The notes beneath the pieces were generated by a model that did no database searches, was not told the DNA's origin, and worked only from the letters and a program-made list of their open reading frames with translations. A stretch of 64,000 nucleotides of DNA from Epiperipatus broadwayi (lineage: Eukaryota; Onychophora; Udeonychophora; Euonychophora; Peripatidae): contig JAQFVV010012418.1 in assembly GCA_028023455.1 (NCBI GenBank), positions 5,823,244 through 5,887,243 of the forward strand, in the 5' to 3' direction. Each line of letters begins with the position of its first letter. Positions within the stretch are counted from its first letter, which is position 1. Shown here in pieces: positions 22,606-35,700 of the stretch. Both the position numbers and the translations under genes were made by a program.

Positions 22606-25306
22606 GCACATTACTGCTGTAGTGTAAAAGTAACTTGCTCTTTAAATTGTACAACTGATAATATGTCCATATGCCTCATGCTACAAACTGAAGTATGTAC
22701 TTTAATTATATTATATAATAATTATGTTAGCCATATTCCAATATTTTACCTATCTACAATCAGGCTTATCGGGTAATTGGTAATAATCAATTACATACAT
22801 AATTCAATAAAATGGATATCACATATATAGATACTGAATTATACTTCATTATGTATTGAATTATTTCTTGGTTGTTAAGAATATAAAATCTTTCTGATGA
22901 GTTAGTAGTCTTGATCTTGGAAATAGTTCTGTGATAGGATGCTTGTTGTTCAATGATTGCAAGTGTTTGCAATTTGATGAATACTTTTTGCTCTGTAACA
23001 AATGTGGAATTATTTCAGATTTTGAGGAAATAGAGTATGATACAAGATAGCAGTCAAATTTGCATCAATATTTGAGAAACTTTGTGTTCACACTGCAGGC
23101 AAGTGACTTGATTCAGAGTAATGAGAGATTTGTAAAATATATTTCTATGATGAATGAGATTTCTCTTTACCATGGTCACATTTTTTTAAATGCAGTTATC
23201 TAATTATTTATTTAACCTAGACTACCACATGCAGTATCTTGCTAATGTCTTGGAATAGTTCTATTCTTTTCTTTGGAAGTATGATGACTTGATCTGTTAT
23301 AAAGATATATCTACTTGCAGCTGAGAATGTTCATATTCATTCTAGAATATTCATGGAAGTTTTTTCAGATGTCTAGTAAAGAAACTTTGTGTAATTTATT
23401 TTTAAAACTTTTTACTTCATCCAAAAGGCAATAGTATAAATAAATATTAATCATTGATTATTGAAGGGTATTAACAAGTTTACTTTTTGATAAAATTTAC
23501 CAGGAACCATATTCTTGATTACTTACCAACATGAGAAATTTTATAAATAATGAAAAATGATTTATACATTGGCTATATTTATCAAATTAAAAAATTTTTG
23601 AAATGCATTTTTTGTGGCAAGGATGTATGAAACTTTGTTGCTAATTTTAGCTGAGAATATAGATCTAGTTGTTTCTTAGAAGATTATAAGAAAAAAAAAC
23701 AGATATATTAAAAACTATTAGTTAAAGTATGTTATTGTTATCAAAAAAAATTATGATCAGTATATCTAAAACATTGGAAGCATTTATAAAGATAATAAGT
23801 ACCAAAACATTTATTTGTTATCTAAAGAATCTATTTCACCTAATGGATAGGCTAGATGATTTATGCACATCTTTTGTTTACAGATGAATGTGTAAACAGT
23901 TGAGCAAAAAAAATGTGTATTAAACTAAGTATACTTTGGCTTTAGATGACAGTTTGCCATTTGAGAATGTTCTGAATTAACATTGCAAAATTCAAGATAA
24001 AAAGTGCATTTACTGTAGAATGTAGATGATAGTAGTAAATGGACATTTGTTGTTATGATAATACTCATCAGGAAGCAATGACTTACTTTAAGAATGATAA
24101 ATACTAGCTGGAAAAATCTTATTTATAATCACTTGACAATCATGGGTATATATACATCTTTGTTGTCTCTGGAGTTAAAATATGTTAACATAAATTGCTG
24201 CTGCAAATTGTTAAGTTTTCTACTTAAAGGCCCTCTCTACTAGGCAATAGGATACAATGATTAAATGATTATTGTATACAAAAAGGTGTTTTTTTTAATA
24301 ATTCATATGACAAAAATTTATATTAAAAAAGTAGCAATTGTGAATTATAATTTACAAGTTTTTTAATTTTATTTTTTTACAATATAAAAATCTCTTTAAA
24401 TATATATACTAGCTTTGTTTTTTTAATAATAATTAATTTCATTGCAGTTTGAAAATGAAAAATGATGTAGTCTGTTTTCAAAATAGGTTTTATTTGCCTG
24501 TCAATATTTAGTGTCCATATAATCATCTTAGACTATAGAAAAAGGTGGGTATCCACCTTTTTCATTATTAAAAGATTGCATTGGCTGTAGATTGAAGATT
24601 CTTGATGTTTAATAGTTATGGCTGCTTTCATATATTTATGTATAAATAAATTAAAAATAGTTTAGGAATTACTAAAAAGAACTTATAATATGTGTATTTT
24701 ATTATTTTGCTTTTGGTACTTTTTTATTTTTTGGGGGTTTATTTTTTGTTATTGTAAACTCCTTGCACAAGATTGTTTTTTGATGCTTTTAAATGATTGT
24801 TTCTAATTTATTTTTATGATTATAGAATAAATTTAAATTGAGTAATAAGAATAATTTTGGAATTTGCTCTTTGCACAAGTTTACTCTTGTTTGGAGTTAT
24901 TTTAAATTTTTGCGTATTGTGTAATAAATAAATAAATAATAATTATGATAATACTTATAATGATGGCATATATTTATTATATGTTTTTGTTCTTTTATAA
25001 TTTTATTATTGCTATTACTTCAATTAGCTATGACATTACATCATTTAAATGTAATAATCTGTATGTTATAATTTATATGCATTGAAAATGCATTAAGATT
25101 ATATTTAATGTTCTTGATATTTACCTGCATGTATGAAACTTTGATAAAATTGCAGATAGATTATTGTTATTATTATTATTTAAAATAAAGATAATTATCA
25201 ATTTTTATAGGTAAATTTATATAGAGACTAGACACTTGCCGTAATTGCAATATATTTTTGATGTGGCGCATAGAAATGGAAATGTATACCAAAGTATTTT
25301 TTTTGC
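22606..25306. other. Intronic AT-rich stretch
   Basis: No gene, RNA or element was recognised. The 61-codon minus frame at 22787-22972 has no support. Confidence 0.5.
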
Positions 25307-25319
25307 TATTTCAGATAAT

Positions 25320-26104
25320 ACCATAAAAACATCACATTATCACCATTTCATATGCTTACCCGAGCTATAAATAAGAGTACCAAACTCTATGTAGTAATGC
25401 CACCAATTGCAGTGCTCTCAAACCAAAGCCACAAACTAGAAACTAGTCTGGTATCAAACCCTCCATACAGTAGTACCACCAACTGCAAGCCTTCATAATC
25501 ACTGGATGCAGGAAGGTTTGTGCATAAAATCCCTATCTAGTACCTAATCATCCAACATCTCCAGACTAGTTTCTTGTTTGTGACTTTCATTAGTGAGGAG
25601 CTTTGGGTTTGAGAGCGCTGTACTTGGCGGTATTACTGTATAGAGAGTTTGGTACTCTTATTTATAGCATGTGTAAGCCTATGAATTGGTGATCATGTGA
25701 TATTTTGATGGTTTTATACCTATCCTGCCCATAGGATAATGGTCACTGTGGTTTTTGAAAAACCAAAGACACCAAAATGTATAGATGCTGAACTGGGAGT
25801 CAGATCTATATGACTGTACAAGCAAATGAACTTGGGTTGGAAACATTTTCATCTTGGGGTCCTGGATTTATATTTAACCAAATAAGTAAAAGGTTTACCA
25901 GAGCATTACATTAGATCCTAAGATTTAGATGCAGTGCTCTCAAATCGAAGATTCTTCATTGATGAAAGCCACAAGCTAGAAACTAGTCTGGCGATGTTGG
26001 ATGAGTAGGCAATAGATAGGGATTTTGTGCACAAAGCTTCCTGCATCCATTGATTATCAAGGCTTGCAGTTGGTGGCACTACTGTATGGAGAGTTTGGTA
26101 CTCT
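25320..26104. mobile_element. Hammerhead-bearing repeat R1 (inverted plus direct units)
   Basis: The insertion is flanked by identical 13-bp copies of TATTTCAGATAAT at 25307-25319 and 26105-26117. Inside are an inverted unit fragment at the left, a unit on the minus strand around 25450-25620 and a longer + strand unit at about 25660-26104, all of the same 466-bp family. Three hammerhead motifs are visible: a truncated one near 25430, a minus one at about 25550-25609 with core CTAATGA, and a + one at 25943-26002 with core TTGATGA. All are mutated, so this is an older insertion. Confidence 0.75.
25943..26002 (+). ncRNA. Degenerate hammerhead motif, R1
   Basis: Same layout as the intact copies at 56236 and 56702 but the first core base is changed (TTGATGA), and stem I is weakened. 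Stem II is AGC/GCT, as in R4. Not expected to cleave. Confidence 0.5.
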
Positions 26105-26117
26105 TATTTCAGATAAT

Positions 26118-27216
26118 CCTAATAATTTGGTAAAGAATATCTTCCAGGAAAGTTGATGTCAGTTTCATAAAGAGATGAAAAACCTGTCTCATTTAAAAGA
26201 ATCAGATTTGTCGTACCTGATTAGATAGAGAATTAAAATCACTATTTCCAGCATGCCTAGAGAAGCGAATCCATTTACTAAAGATAGAATGGAAAAACCC
26301 TTCTAAAACCAATTTGCTGAAAATAATCACATATTGGGAAGGCTCCCCCACCACAAATTTTAGAGAACAAATGACACGATTTAAACTCTCCAGTGTTTAT
26401 CAAAACAATCTATCATTAGCTTTACAAACAGAACATTTATTCTAATTTCTGATGCAGATGCTATAGAATAGAAGTGATAACATGTCAAGCACAAGAATTA
26501 GACAAAGATGTTGGAAGCATGCCAAATTTTTTAGATGAATCATCCTTTTCTATTTTCTTTTTGTGACAATAAAAGAAACCATTCATCTAGATTGTTGCTT
26601 TCCATCTATTAAATATGTTGGTAAAACTCATTATTTTTATTATTATATCATGCTATTCGTTAGTCTAATCATTACTCTGTGAAATGTAAATTATTTGAAT
26701 ATTTTTGGAAACAAAGTCAATTCAAGGTATAAACCCCTGTATTCAGATAATATTGTCATATTCTAGGCTAATGATATTCATGCAGCCCATGCAGTCAAAT
26801 ATTGGTCTGAGGAACATAAAAGTGATATAACGTCATCTATGGCCTTTTCAATCATTTGAAATAATATAATTAAGCTTTTGCAGACCATTCCTGGTGAACA
26901 AGAAATCAGAGTTTGGAATTTTCATTGACATTTCACAGAGAATTTGAGATTTTTTTTTTTTTTTGTTAGTATTTTTTTAGATAGTATTCTGTTGTTATAT
27001 ACTGTAATTCCAAATGACATGAATTATTAGCGTTATTAATGTAAATGACAGTCATGCATCATATTCTAATAGAGAATATCACAGGTGTTGTTATTCTTTT
27101 GTTTAGTTCCTGTATACATAAAAATCAAGTGGTATTAACATTTTTGAATGTCATTTTTTAATAAACATGATTTTTTTTTAAATATTATTTTAGCAGTTCA
27201 TATTATTTTGTTTTAG
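26118..27216. other. Intronic stretch before exon b
   Basis: Mixed-composition patch at 26200-26520 without open frame, then AT-rich DNA with T runs leading to the splice acceptor tttgttttag. No gene recognised besides the exon that follows. Confidence 0.5.
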
Positions 27217-27339
27217 GTTTTTTGTATACAGGGAGTCAGTATCATCAATGGTTACCAGCTACTCAGTATATTGCACCATTAATGAGTAATTTCGATCCAT
27301 CATTACATCCTGATTCTTCTATCTATTATTTTGATAATG
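27217..27339 (+). CDS. PLXDC: PLXDC-like protein, internal exon b
   Basis: Acceptor tattttgttttag and donor GTAAGG bound a 123-base exon that enters and leaves in phase 1. Joined to exon a it reads GGFLYTGSQYHQWLPATQYI, then APLMSNFDPS and IYYFDNG. The block ATQYIAPLMSNF...YFDNGT is the most conserved stretch of the PLXDC nidogen-like region. The final N-G is completed by T from exon c, making an N-glycosylation sequon across the junction, as in vertebrate family members. Confidence 0.93.
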
Positions 27340-27764
27340 GTAAGGAGTTTATATGTTTTGGGTTTATTATTATTTCTATTTTTTGACAATTTTTTCTTTA
27401 ATATTTAAAATTATATTTTGTATTAAATTTTAATTTCTAACCAATAATTCCCCTATTTCAAATATTTTGTATCGTAGAATATCTGCTCAGACACAAGAAT
27501 TCTATTCTAGTTTGATTTACATATTCAAAGTATGGTAATCATTTTTAGGATGAGAATTATAATTTAGTTTTTTAACATTCTAGTGAACTAGGTTTTGTAA
27601 TTAACTATGGGAAATATGGAAATTGCAATTTGTAAGATATATAATGATATTACTTAAAAGCAATCATCTTTATAAATGAAAGGATTTAGTTACTTTAAGA
27701 GACTTATCTACAGTGTACACTGAAAGTTAAGGATTTAATTATAAAATATTTAAGATAAGAATAT

Positions 27765-28455
27765 ACTGTGTCTAGCTAATCTAAGAGGACACTTTCCAAA
27801 AATACAAATCACTACTACACAGTTAATATTTAGATAATTTAATGAATGATAATTAATAGCATTTAAACTATTTATATACAAATGATTATTTTATATAATA
27901 AGGCCCAAAGATGTACATAAATAATAATGTAAGAGTTCTAGCTGGCTGATCCCACATTTGGAGGCCAGCTTTCCGCACTTGAAGTCACTGTACCAAGGGA
28001 GACATTCTGCTGTGGCTTATGTCCATATGCACAGGTGAAGCTCCAAGAATCAAGTGAAGTCTTCTAGTTCCAATTCGTACTGAGACATTCATTGTTTTTA
28101 TCCCTGATGTTGATTGCTCATACTCCCGTCCATCCCCCAGGTGATTTTTCATTTCAGTGCTCCATACAAGAATTTAAATCATTATGTCTCTGTCTTTAAT
28201 TAATGAGTTATTTTTTAGTTTATCGTTTATCTTGTAAAGGAAATCTAAACTCGAATTCCTTTAATTGTTTTATTTCATTAATAACATATTCTATTCTCAT
28301 TAATTAGACTGTTATTACTTTTAGAAAATAATCTTTTTCTAACCTTAAAGTTATAATTTTTTTACTTACTATTTTAAAAGAATCAGTCTTTTAATTAAAA
28401 TTCTTTTATTTAAACTTATTACTTTTTCTGATTAAGTTTATATCTATGTATTGTA
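27765..28455 (-). repeat. Interspersed repeat, about 690 bp, copy 1
   Basis: The segment is an inverted, diverged copy of 42970-43610. The best matching parts are 27900-28070 (aagttccaagaatcaa-like and cttcacctgtgcac reversed) and 28200-28450. No coding sequence. The ends carry neither TG...CA nor clear inverted repeats, so the class is undetermined. It may be a leader fragment of the gypsy family at 38459-44436, or a separate element inserted there. Confidence 0.6.
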
Positions 28456-30454
28456 ACAGGATGACATAAATGCCATTTTACCCTCATTTGATAATCTGTT
28501 AGTTTAGATAATATGTGTAATGGAGCGAGCATTTATGGCAGATTGAACATGTGTATAGACAAACAAAAATAATTTAACCGTCAAATACTAGATACAATGG
28601 GACAATATAAATCATTTCATCAATGTAATTAGGAAATTATTATATCAAAATAGTAGGAAATTCATTTTTTTGCCTATTTCATGTATTCTCTAATCTGCTC
28701 TTGTTATTCTATGGAATTCAAACTCAGAAAGAATATACATGAACATGAATTCTAGTTCAGGGGTATGATTATATCCTGCTTGTATTCCAATTATATGTTT
28801 GTACACTATGTTGTAATATGATGAAGTACGAAATAGATAAATAATCACGAATATAATTATAATAATTAACATTTAATGAAATCATATAAATAACAAACTG
28901 TATTCATAACTCAGTTTAACATAATATAAGTTGTAAAATAAAATAAAAAAATGTAAAATGAAATAAATGTGATCATCCTTTATTCTCACATCCTTATTAT
29001 ATAGTAAACTATCATTAATATACTTTTACAATGGATGATCATTTATTATCCAAATGAAATAATTCAATATTATAACATAAAATAAATTTGTCTTTCTGTT
29101 CAAATAGTAAGCTATATTTTATAGTGAAATTTCTTATTTCCAGGATATCATATCACATGGATATAAGTTATAAATATTAACCTTTATTTTGAAATCTATT
29201 CTTGATGATGTTAACATATGATAAAATAGATCACTTATACCAAAATATTAATCATTCATTCCGAATAACAAAACAAAAATTTAACTAATATATTAATTAT
29301 AATAAACAAATTACATTTATAATATAACATTATAATTGTTGTACTATGTATATCTAAAACTAGATAGAACAATAAGTCTTACCCTTTTAGTCTGTAGATA
29401 GTCACAATGGTTATTAAGTTAACTTGGGGTCTTTAATAATCATTAAATATCAATAACTTTAGAATATAGTTGAATGAAATGTGCCCTATTATTAAAAGAA
29501 AGAAAATAACAAAATATATATATATATAAAGAATCATATATATGTGATATTAATGGGTAGTCAAGCTTAGGATTAATTTAGAAACAATTTATATTGATGA
29601 ATGAAATAAATTTTTATTTTAAGGATCCTTTCTTTCTCATCTTTTAAAATATATTATTCCATGTTCGAATGCTATTCGAATTTCCAGATAGTGACTCCAT
29701 TCCTTTATGAAAATAATTTCCATCTAAGGATATCTTAGGTTTCTAGTAGTTCATTCTTATTCAATGTTTATCATTGACAGGTAGTAATTATTTTTCTTTA
29801 GAATCAGATTTGACATTATAGTAGTATGATTAACATTCCATGTCTATGATGTTTCTTTCCCTCTAGCTGAGCATAGCTACTTAACCATGTTAGAATGTTA
29901 TTTAAAGTTATTAGTTCTATTAAAACTTGATAATATAGTTCTACTTTATACAATTCTATAAATAATAAAGTAGTTGGTTTCTATTAATATTCAATTTTAA
30001 TAGGATTACCAAAAGAGATTTTTTTTTCTTTTTTAAACTTGTAAAATGTATTTTTACGTAGATTAAGTCTATTCGTAATGATAAGCACGGTTTCTTCTTT
30101 ATCCTCCAAAATTATTTTCTCCTTTGAACAATTGATGATTCACTGATTGTTGTCGAATAACTTTGACTCAATGGATTCAGATTTATATTTTACTCAGTGC
30201 ATTGACTAATCATAAGAGAAAAAAAAATGTTTATTTCTTTTTTCTGTTAATTGTTCTATATATATCTTGTTGATTTAAGTTCATGTTTTTTCTTGTTTCA
30301 ATTATGATGTCATTTTATTATTTGTATATTTGATGAATGGATGACGAACAAAATTATAATTTAATGGTTATTTCTTTCCTTTAATAATTTTAGGGCTTAT
30401 ATGTATTTTTTTACATTGTGATTATCTACATGTCAGTGTAGTTAAAAAGTAGTT
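28456..30454. other. Intronic AT-rich stretch
   Basis: No exon or recognised element. The 60-codon minus frame at 28690-28872 is unsupported. An AT microsatellite lies near 29515-29530. Confidence 0.5.
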
Positions 30455-31058
30455 AAAGTTATAATTAAAACAGGCAAAATTCTCCATACAGTAGTGCCAT
30501 TCAGTGCAAGCCAGAATAATCAATGGATGCCAGAATGCTTGTGCATATAATCCCTATCTAGTGCCTACTCATCCAATATCCCCAGACTAGTTTTTAGCTT
30601 GTGACTTTCATCAGTGAGGAGCCTTGGATCTGAGAGCACTGCACCTAGATCTTAGGATCTAATGCAACCCTCCAGCAGCCACCTTTTATCTCTACTTAAC
30701 TACAAAACTATGAGTCTAAAATTGAAAACACAATAATATTTTCAATCAAACTCATTAGCTTATATAGTTATATAGGTCTGAACTCAGTTCAGTACCCATA
30801 CATTTTGGTATCTTTGGTTCTTTAATAACCATAGCCACCACTATCCTATTAGGTAGGATTGGTACATCACATGATCACCATTTCTTATGCTTGCTCATAA
30901 CTGTTATTAAAATAGGCAAAACTCTCCATTCAGTAGTGCCACTCATTGCAAGCCAGAGTAATCAATGGATGCCAGAGGGCTTGCGCATAAAATCTCTATC
31001 TAGTGCCTACTCATCCAATATCCCCAGACTAGTTTCTAACTTGTGGCATCTACAAAAT
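30455..31058 (-). mobile_element. Hammerhead-bearing repeat R2 (tandem, 5'-truncated)
   Basis: On the minus strand a full unit (30455-30898) is preceded by a partial one (30899-31058). The partial unit breaks inside the hammerhead motif at the sequence for stem II, next to unrelated DNA. Tandem units with a truncated leading copy are what a PLE-type or rolling RNA template would give. Shared landmarks are aactctccat, the Atccaatatcccc stem I strand and the block around ccaccttttatc. No clear target duplication was found. Confidence 0.7.
30571..30629 (-). ncRNA. Hammerhead motif, R2 (one core change)
   Basis: CTGATGA, GTC site and both halves of stem I are kept, but the GAAA core has become AAAA and one stem II pair is lost. 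It is probably inactive. Confidence 0.55.
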
Positions 31059-32494
31059 TAAATATAGCTTTTGGTAATTGATGATTGAGTTCTGTATTAA
31101 TTTGGTTTGTTTTCTTTAACTTATAGCTCTTTTCATTTGTGAAATACACTGGCTTGCTTGTTTCTCTATCTTATACATTAGAAAAAAAAATCAAATACTT
31201 TGTCTCTTTGGAGTTCTTAAGAAGTTCAAACACCTGAGATGACACTTTATTACTGCAAGAATCCATAAACAGCCTTTATATATTGATTTAATTTAAAGAC
31301 TTGTATATTACCAGTAGTTGTTGAAAGTCTTTTTCTGGAATAAATATTTTTATTTCGTTTTATGTTTAATTTTATATCTCTTTAATAATGTTTTAATTTT
31401 GTAACATTAAGTGATCAACATTTTCATGAAATTTGAATCTAACATTTTGAATAGGATGTGGATAGTTTCATAGTAAGTAAAAATAATGTAATATTGTGGA
31501 TTACTATTAATCTGTTCCCCATAACTTGATCACTTTTATCATCCAAACTAAATTTTAAGGGACGACTATAGACTTTTCATTTCAACATGTATTAGGATCT
31601 TCTTGAGCAACATTTTAAATTTAATCTTGAATAAACACAAAGTATGTGTTTGATAAATTATACTGATTTACCTTTTGATGAGAATACTATAAATCGATAT
31701 TATGTATGCATGTTATTCACAGTCAGTATTTTTGGAAAATATTCATTGCAAGGATATCCTATTGACACTGTTGTTGAGACATAATGCAGAGTAGAAATTG
31801 ATTATTGTTTCGAAGGAGAAGTTAGGTGAGGGACTAAAAATGAAGCAAAGATTTAATTAAATTTAAAATTTTAGAAGTTTAAAATTCAGAATTATCAATT
31901 GAAATCATCAAATGGAATAATAATAAAAATCATAGTTTTAATATAGAAAAAATTGTAATAGTTTTTTTTTTTAATATTAAATTAATATAAGTTTTTGTTA
32001 ACCCACATATAATTTATTTAGAACTATATTTTCTGCCTTTTACCCTTTAAGATTTATTAATGGGTTTTTTTCCTCTAGATAATTCATATTTTAAAAAGTT
32101 TTAAATCAAATTAAATTTAAATGTTTTGTTCTGCTATATTTAATCTCTTGATTTGAAACAGTTGCTGAACAGTGTCATGTAATTCAATAACCTGAACTAT
32201 ATAATTGTTCAAGTATATTATAGTACTACAGATTATCAGTTTCAATTTTATTATAATTTTTTTTTTTTACTGAATTATTGATCAAAAACCTACTTGATTT
32301 ACTTTCAAATAATCTTGACTTTTTTCATTGCTTTTCTTTTTAATTATTACTTTTTTTTAAGCCATACAATTTTTTTTTTTTTCAGTGTTTGTGTAAACAT
32401 ATATTAAATAGTTGATGAGATTGGTATCTTTCTTCTTCTTTATCTTATTTTTTAATTAAAAAATGTTATGCTTAGTGTGTTTTTTTTTTTCCAG
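31059..32494. other. Intronic AT-rich stretch before exon c
   Basis: No gene or element recognised. It ends in a strong polypyrimidine tract and the acceptor of exon c. Confidence 0.5.
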
Positions 32495-32548
32495 GTACAG
32501 TATTTATAGTTTTATGGAAAGAAGTAATTTTAAAAGATCGACCATTTG
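32495..32548 (+). CDS. PLXDC: PLXDC-like protein, internal exon c
   Basis: A 54-base exon (phase 1 in and out) between a T-rich acceptor tttttttttttccag and donor GTAAAT. With the split codon it encodes GTVFIVLWKEVILKDRPF. This corresponds to the GTVFVVQW strand of vertebrate PLXDC. The last base joins exon d to give PFAGNFTF. The small size would defeat simple gene prediction. Support comes from exact phase continuity on both sides. Confidence 0.88.
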
Positions 32549-32650
32549 GTAAATATATATATTTATTTATATTAAAAGAATGATTTTTTTAGCACTTATA
32601 TAATTATTTGATAATTATAAATTTATTAAACGCACATTGATTATGTAAGT

Positions 32651-32796
32651 AATATTTACTGAGGCTATAACCTCGATAATATGCGTATAAAATGCGATAG
32701 TAGGGACCTCTACAGGTGTTTTAACCACAACCTGTAGAGGTCCCTACTATCGCATTTTATACGCATATTATCGAGGTTATAGCCTCAGTAAATATT
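32651..32796. repeat. Perfect 67-bp inverted repeat (palindromic MITE-like)
   Basis: Two arms of 67 bases, 32651-32717 and 32730-32796, are exact reverse complements around a 12-base loop. Composition is richer in G and C than the intron around it. Perfect arms imply a recent origin or gene conversion. An RNA from either strand would form a long perfect hairpin. It is 100 bases downstream of exon c. The family is not recognised, and no second copy is in the window. Confidence 0.85.
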
Positions 32797-35700
32797 AATT
32801 ATTTGATAAGTAAATATTTCATGAGTTCTTGTTTGCATTTTTAGAGAAACTGTTTTTTTCATTCTGAATTTTCTTTAATCCATACACTTTAGAATGAATA
32901 TTATTATATGCATGTTGATGTAATGTCTATTGAAGAAATGATGTTTGCAAAAAACACCATGACTTTAATATATATTAAGTTTATTAACTTACTCTAAATT
33001 TTACTTAGTTGCTGTATTGCTGAATTATTTTAAGCATATTCTTTTTATCTGTGTAATCTAATAAACTTTCATATGAGACTGCTATAATTAAGTAAATGTA
33101 AATCATGAAGATGCTACTTTGATTAAGATTTATAAAATTAGACCAATTGATAACCTCTCAGTTTACTGTAGCCAATTTTCCAAATATACTTATAGCATAT
33201 TGATTGATTGTAAAGATAAAATATCAAAATTAAAAAAAAAAAATGTTTACAGGGTGATGCTATAATTGTATTTTGTAGAACTTTACTTCTTCTATATTGT
33301 AAAGCTAAATTAAAATTATAGCAATATATTTCTCTCTTTGAATATATTTTTGTATTAAGGAGTGGGATAAAGAAAATAAAAATATTTTCTGAATCTATTT
33401 TTCTAAACTTAAAAAATGTTTGCAATGTAAAAAATGAGTTAAAAAGCAATCTTAAGAACTTATTCAAGTCACCTGAAATATAATATTTCAATAGATGAGA
33501 ATAGTACAGAAACTAGTAGATCAAATTGTGATAATACAGTAATATACTTGGAATAGAACATAACATCACCATATTGATGTGAAACACATTAGATTGTTGG
33601 TATTTTCATTGAAAACTTCTGTGAATGACTGAACACTTATATATTGCTAATATAAGATATTTTACAAAGAGTCCTCTCTTAGTTAATATAAATATTTTCA
33701 TAGAGTCTGATTTTTGTTTCCAATTTAGATTGATTATTTGGAATAAATCCAATGCTAAAACATTAGGCAAATGTTGTTTATATTATTTTAATGACATATG
33801 GGCAACATGGGTATGGCAACAAAATTGGCAAACAAGGGCTTTGAACATTCCATCATCAGATTTTCAATAATATGGATGACTGAAGACTTGGAGAATGGAG
33901 ATGATTGAAATCTGTCCATTAAAGTTTGAAGATTTGTTATTTTAATATAAATCGAGCACTGATAATGTGTATGTGTGAGAGATGATGATCTGGACAAACT
34001 GATGAGTGCTGGTTCAGCATGAAATGTATATTGGAGATCATTTATCTTTTTCACATGTATATGGTCATGTATATTGGTTGTATAAAATGGAGTGAATGAC
34101 TGAAATGAGCTTGAAAGTCTTGGTTTAAATCCCTTCTTCATTACATCTAGCTTAAGTATATATGTTATATTTGTATTTAAATATATATTATCTAAATAGA
34201 TTTTATGCCTTGTTATTGTTAATAAAACATTTTGTAAGTACATTTTCTTGTTTTCTCTGGAAATTTCTAAAGTTTTCCCACAGAAATTTCTTTTAACCAT
34301 AAAAATAATTTCAGATATAGTTTTCCTTCATCTTTCAATCTGCGGGCACCTTTGTAAACAAACTTCAGAATCCCCAAAAAAGTTTTTGTTAACTAACATG
34401 CTAGTTATATTTGTTTGTATTAAATGATTTTTTTTGCTAAAGGATTTGCAAACTATTTTTAACCCAAAGTATAGTATACTATATTATGGAGCCATCTGTG
34501 TATTATGAATATGCACAAGATGGTATTGATAACTAACTGTATTCTCAATGTAGTTTTTTTATTGGTTACATATAATTATCCAACAGTCACTTATACTTTG
34601 GTTATTCCATTTAAGCTAATAACTTGGAAAGTTTGAACACTCTGTGAGGTTTTGAATTTCTTGCAGAATTGTTTGTCCATTTATATATTTTTGTCATTAG
34701 ATTAATTTTAATTATTTCATTTGGTTTGGGTTTAAAATTTTAGTGTTTGAAATTTTCAGATTATTTGTTTGAATATCTTTTTAGAAATAAAAATGGCAGT
34801 TAAATTAAAATCTAATGCTCTTCAATGATCAATGATAAAAGCAAATTGCTGGGATTTGGTAAACTCAACTATATGGTGTTCATCGATTTCTCATGTGTGT
34901 ATAAATGTCAATTGGATTACTGCTATTATTAGTAAAGATATTAAATGCAAGCTAGAAGAGTTATAATGTGAGATTTATGTTATCCATTATGTTTTCACTG
35001 ATTTTTTTCAAGTGATTAAATTCATTGGAATATTTTTGATGCTTAGGAATAACAACTATTAGTTATTTTGAATCTCTTAAATATATTATCCAACATACAA
35101 TTCAACTCTGCTTTACCTTTATTTAAATTCTTTCATGTAGGTTTTCTTTTTTGGATTTAAAAAAAAACAAGTCATACATTTTTTTCTACACTGATTCTAC
35201 AAATTTGAGTACTCTCTCATTACTGCCCCAATAATCAAATTTATCCACAGCACTTTCATCATTCAGTCTTTTCCAACTCAAGCATTTTCTCATGACAATT
35301 TTAATATATTGTCTGGTCTTGTTAAATATATTTTGTACATCTGTATAAAAGTTTCATTAAAGTAAAAATTTGTTTGATCTCAACTTAGATTATACATATC
35401 TTCTATTAAGCCTAATAAAGAATCTTGACATTCTAGTTGATATATATCAATCTATGCCCCATCATTTATTTATAATGAATTCCATTCTATTTGTGTTTTC
35501 TGTATTTTTATTATAAAGTAGATGCAATTTTTTAAATCAATTATTTTTTCATATTTTCCTTTTAACTTCACCAACTATAATAGTGTTCCCATATATATGT
35601 TTGATACTTTTTCTACAATTTACACAATCATTTTTTTATTGGATATGTTTTATTGTTATAAGAAGCCAAATAATAAATTATTGAATGGCAATCTAGATTT

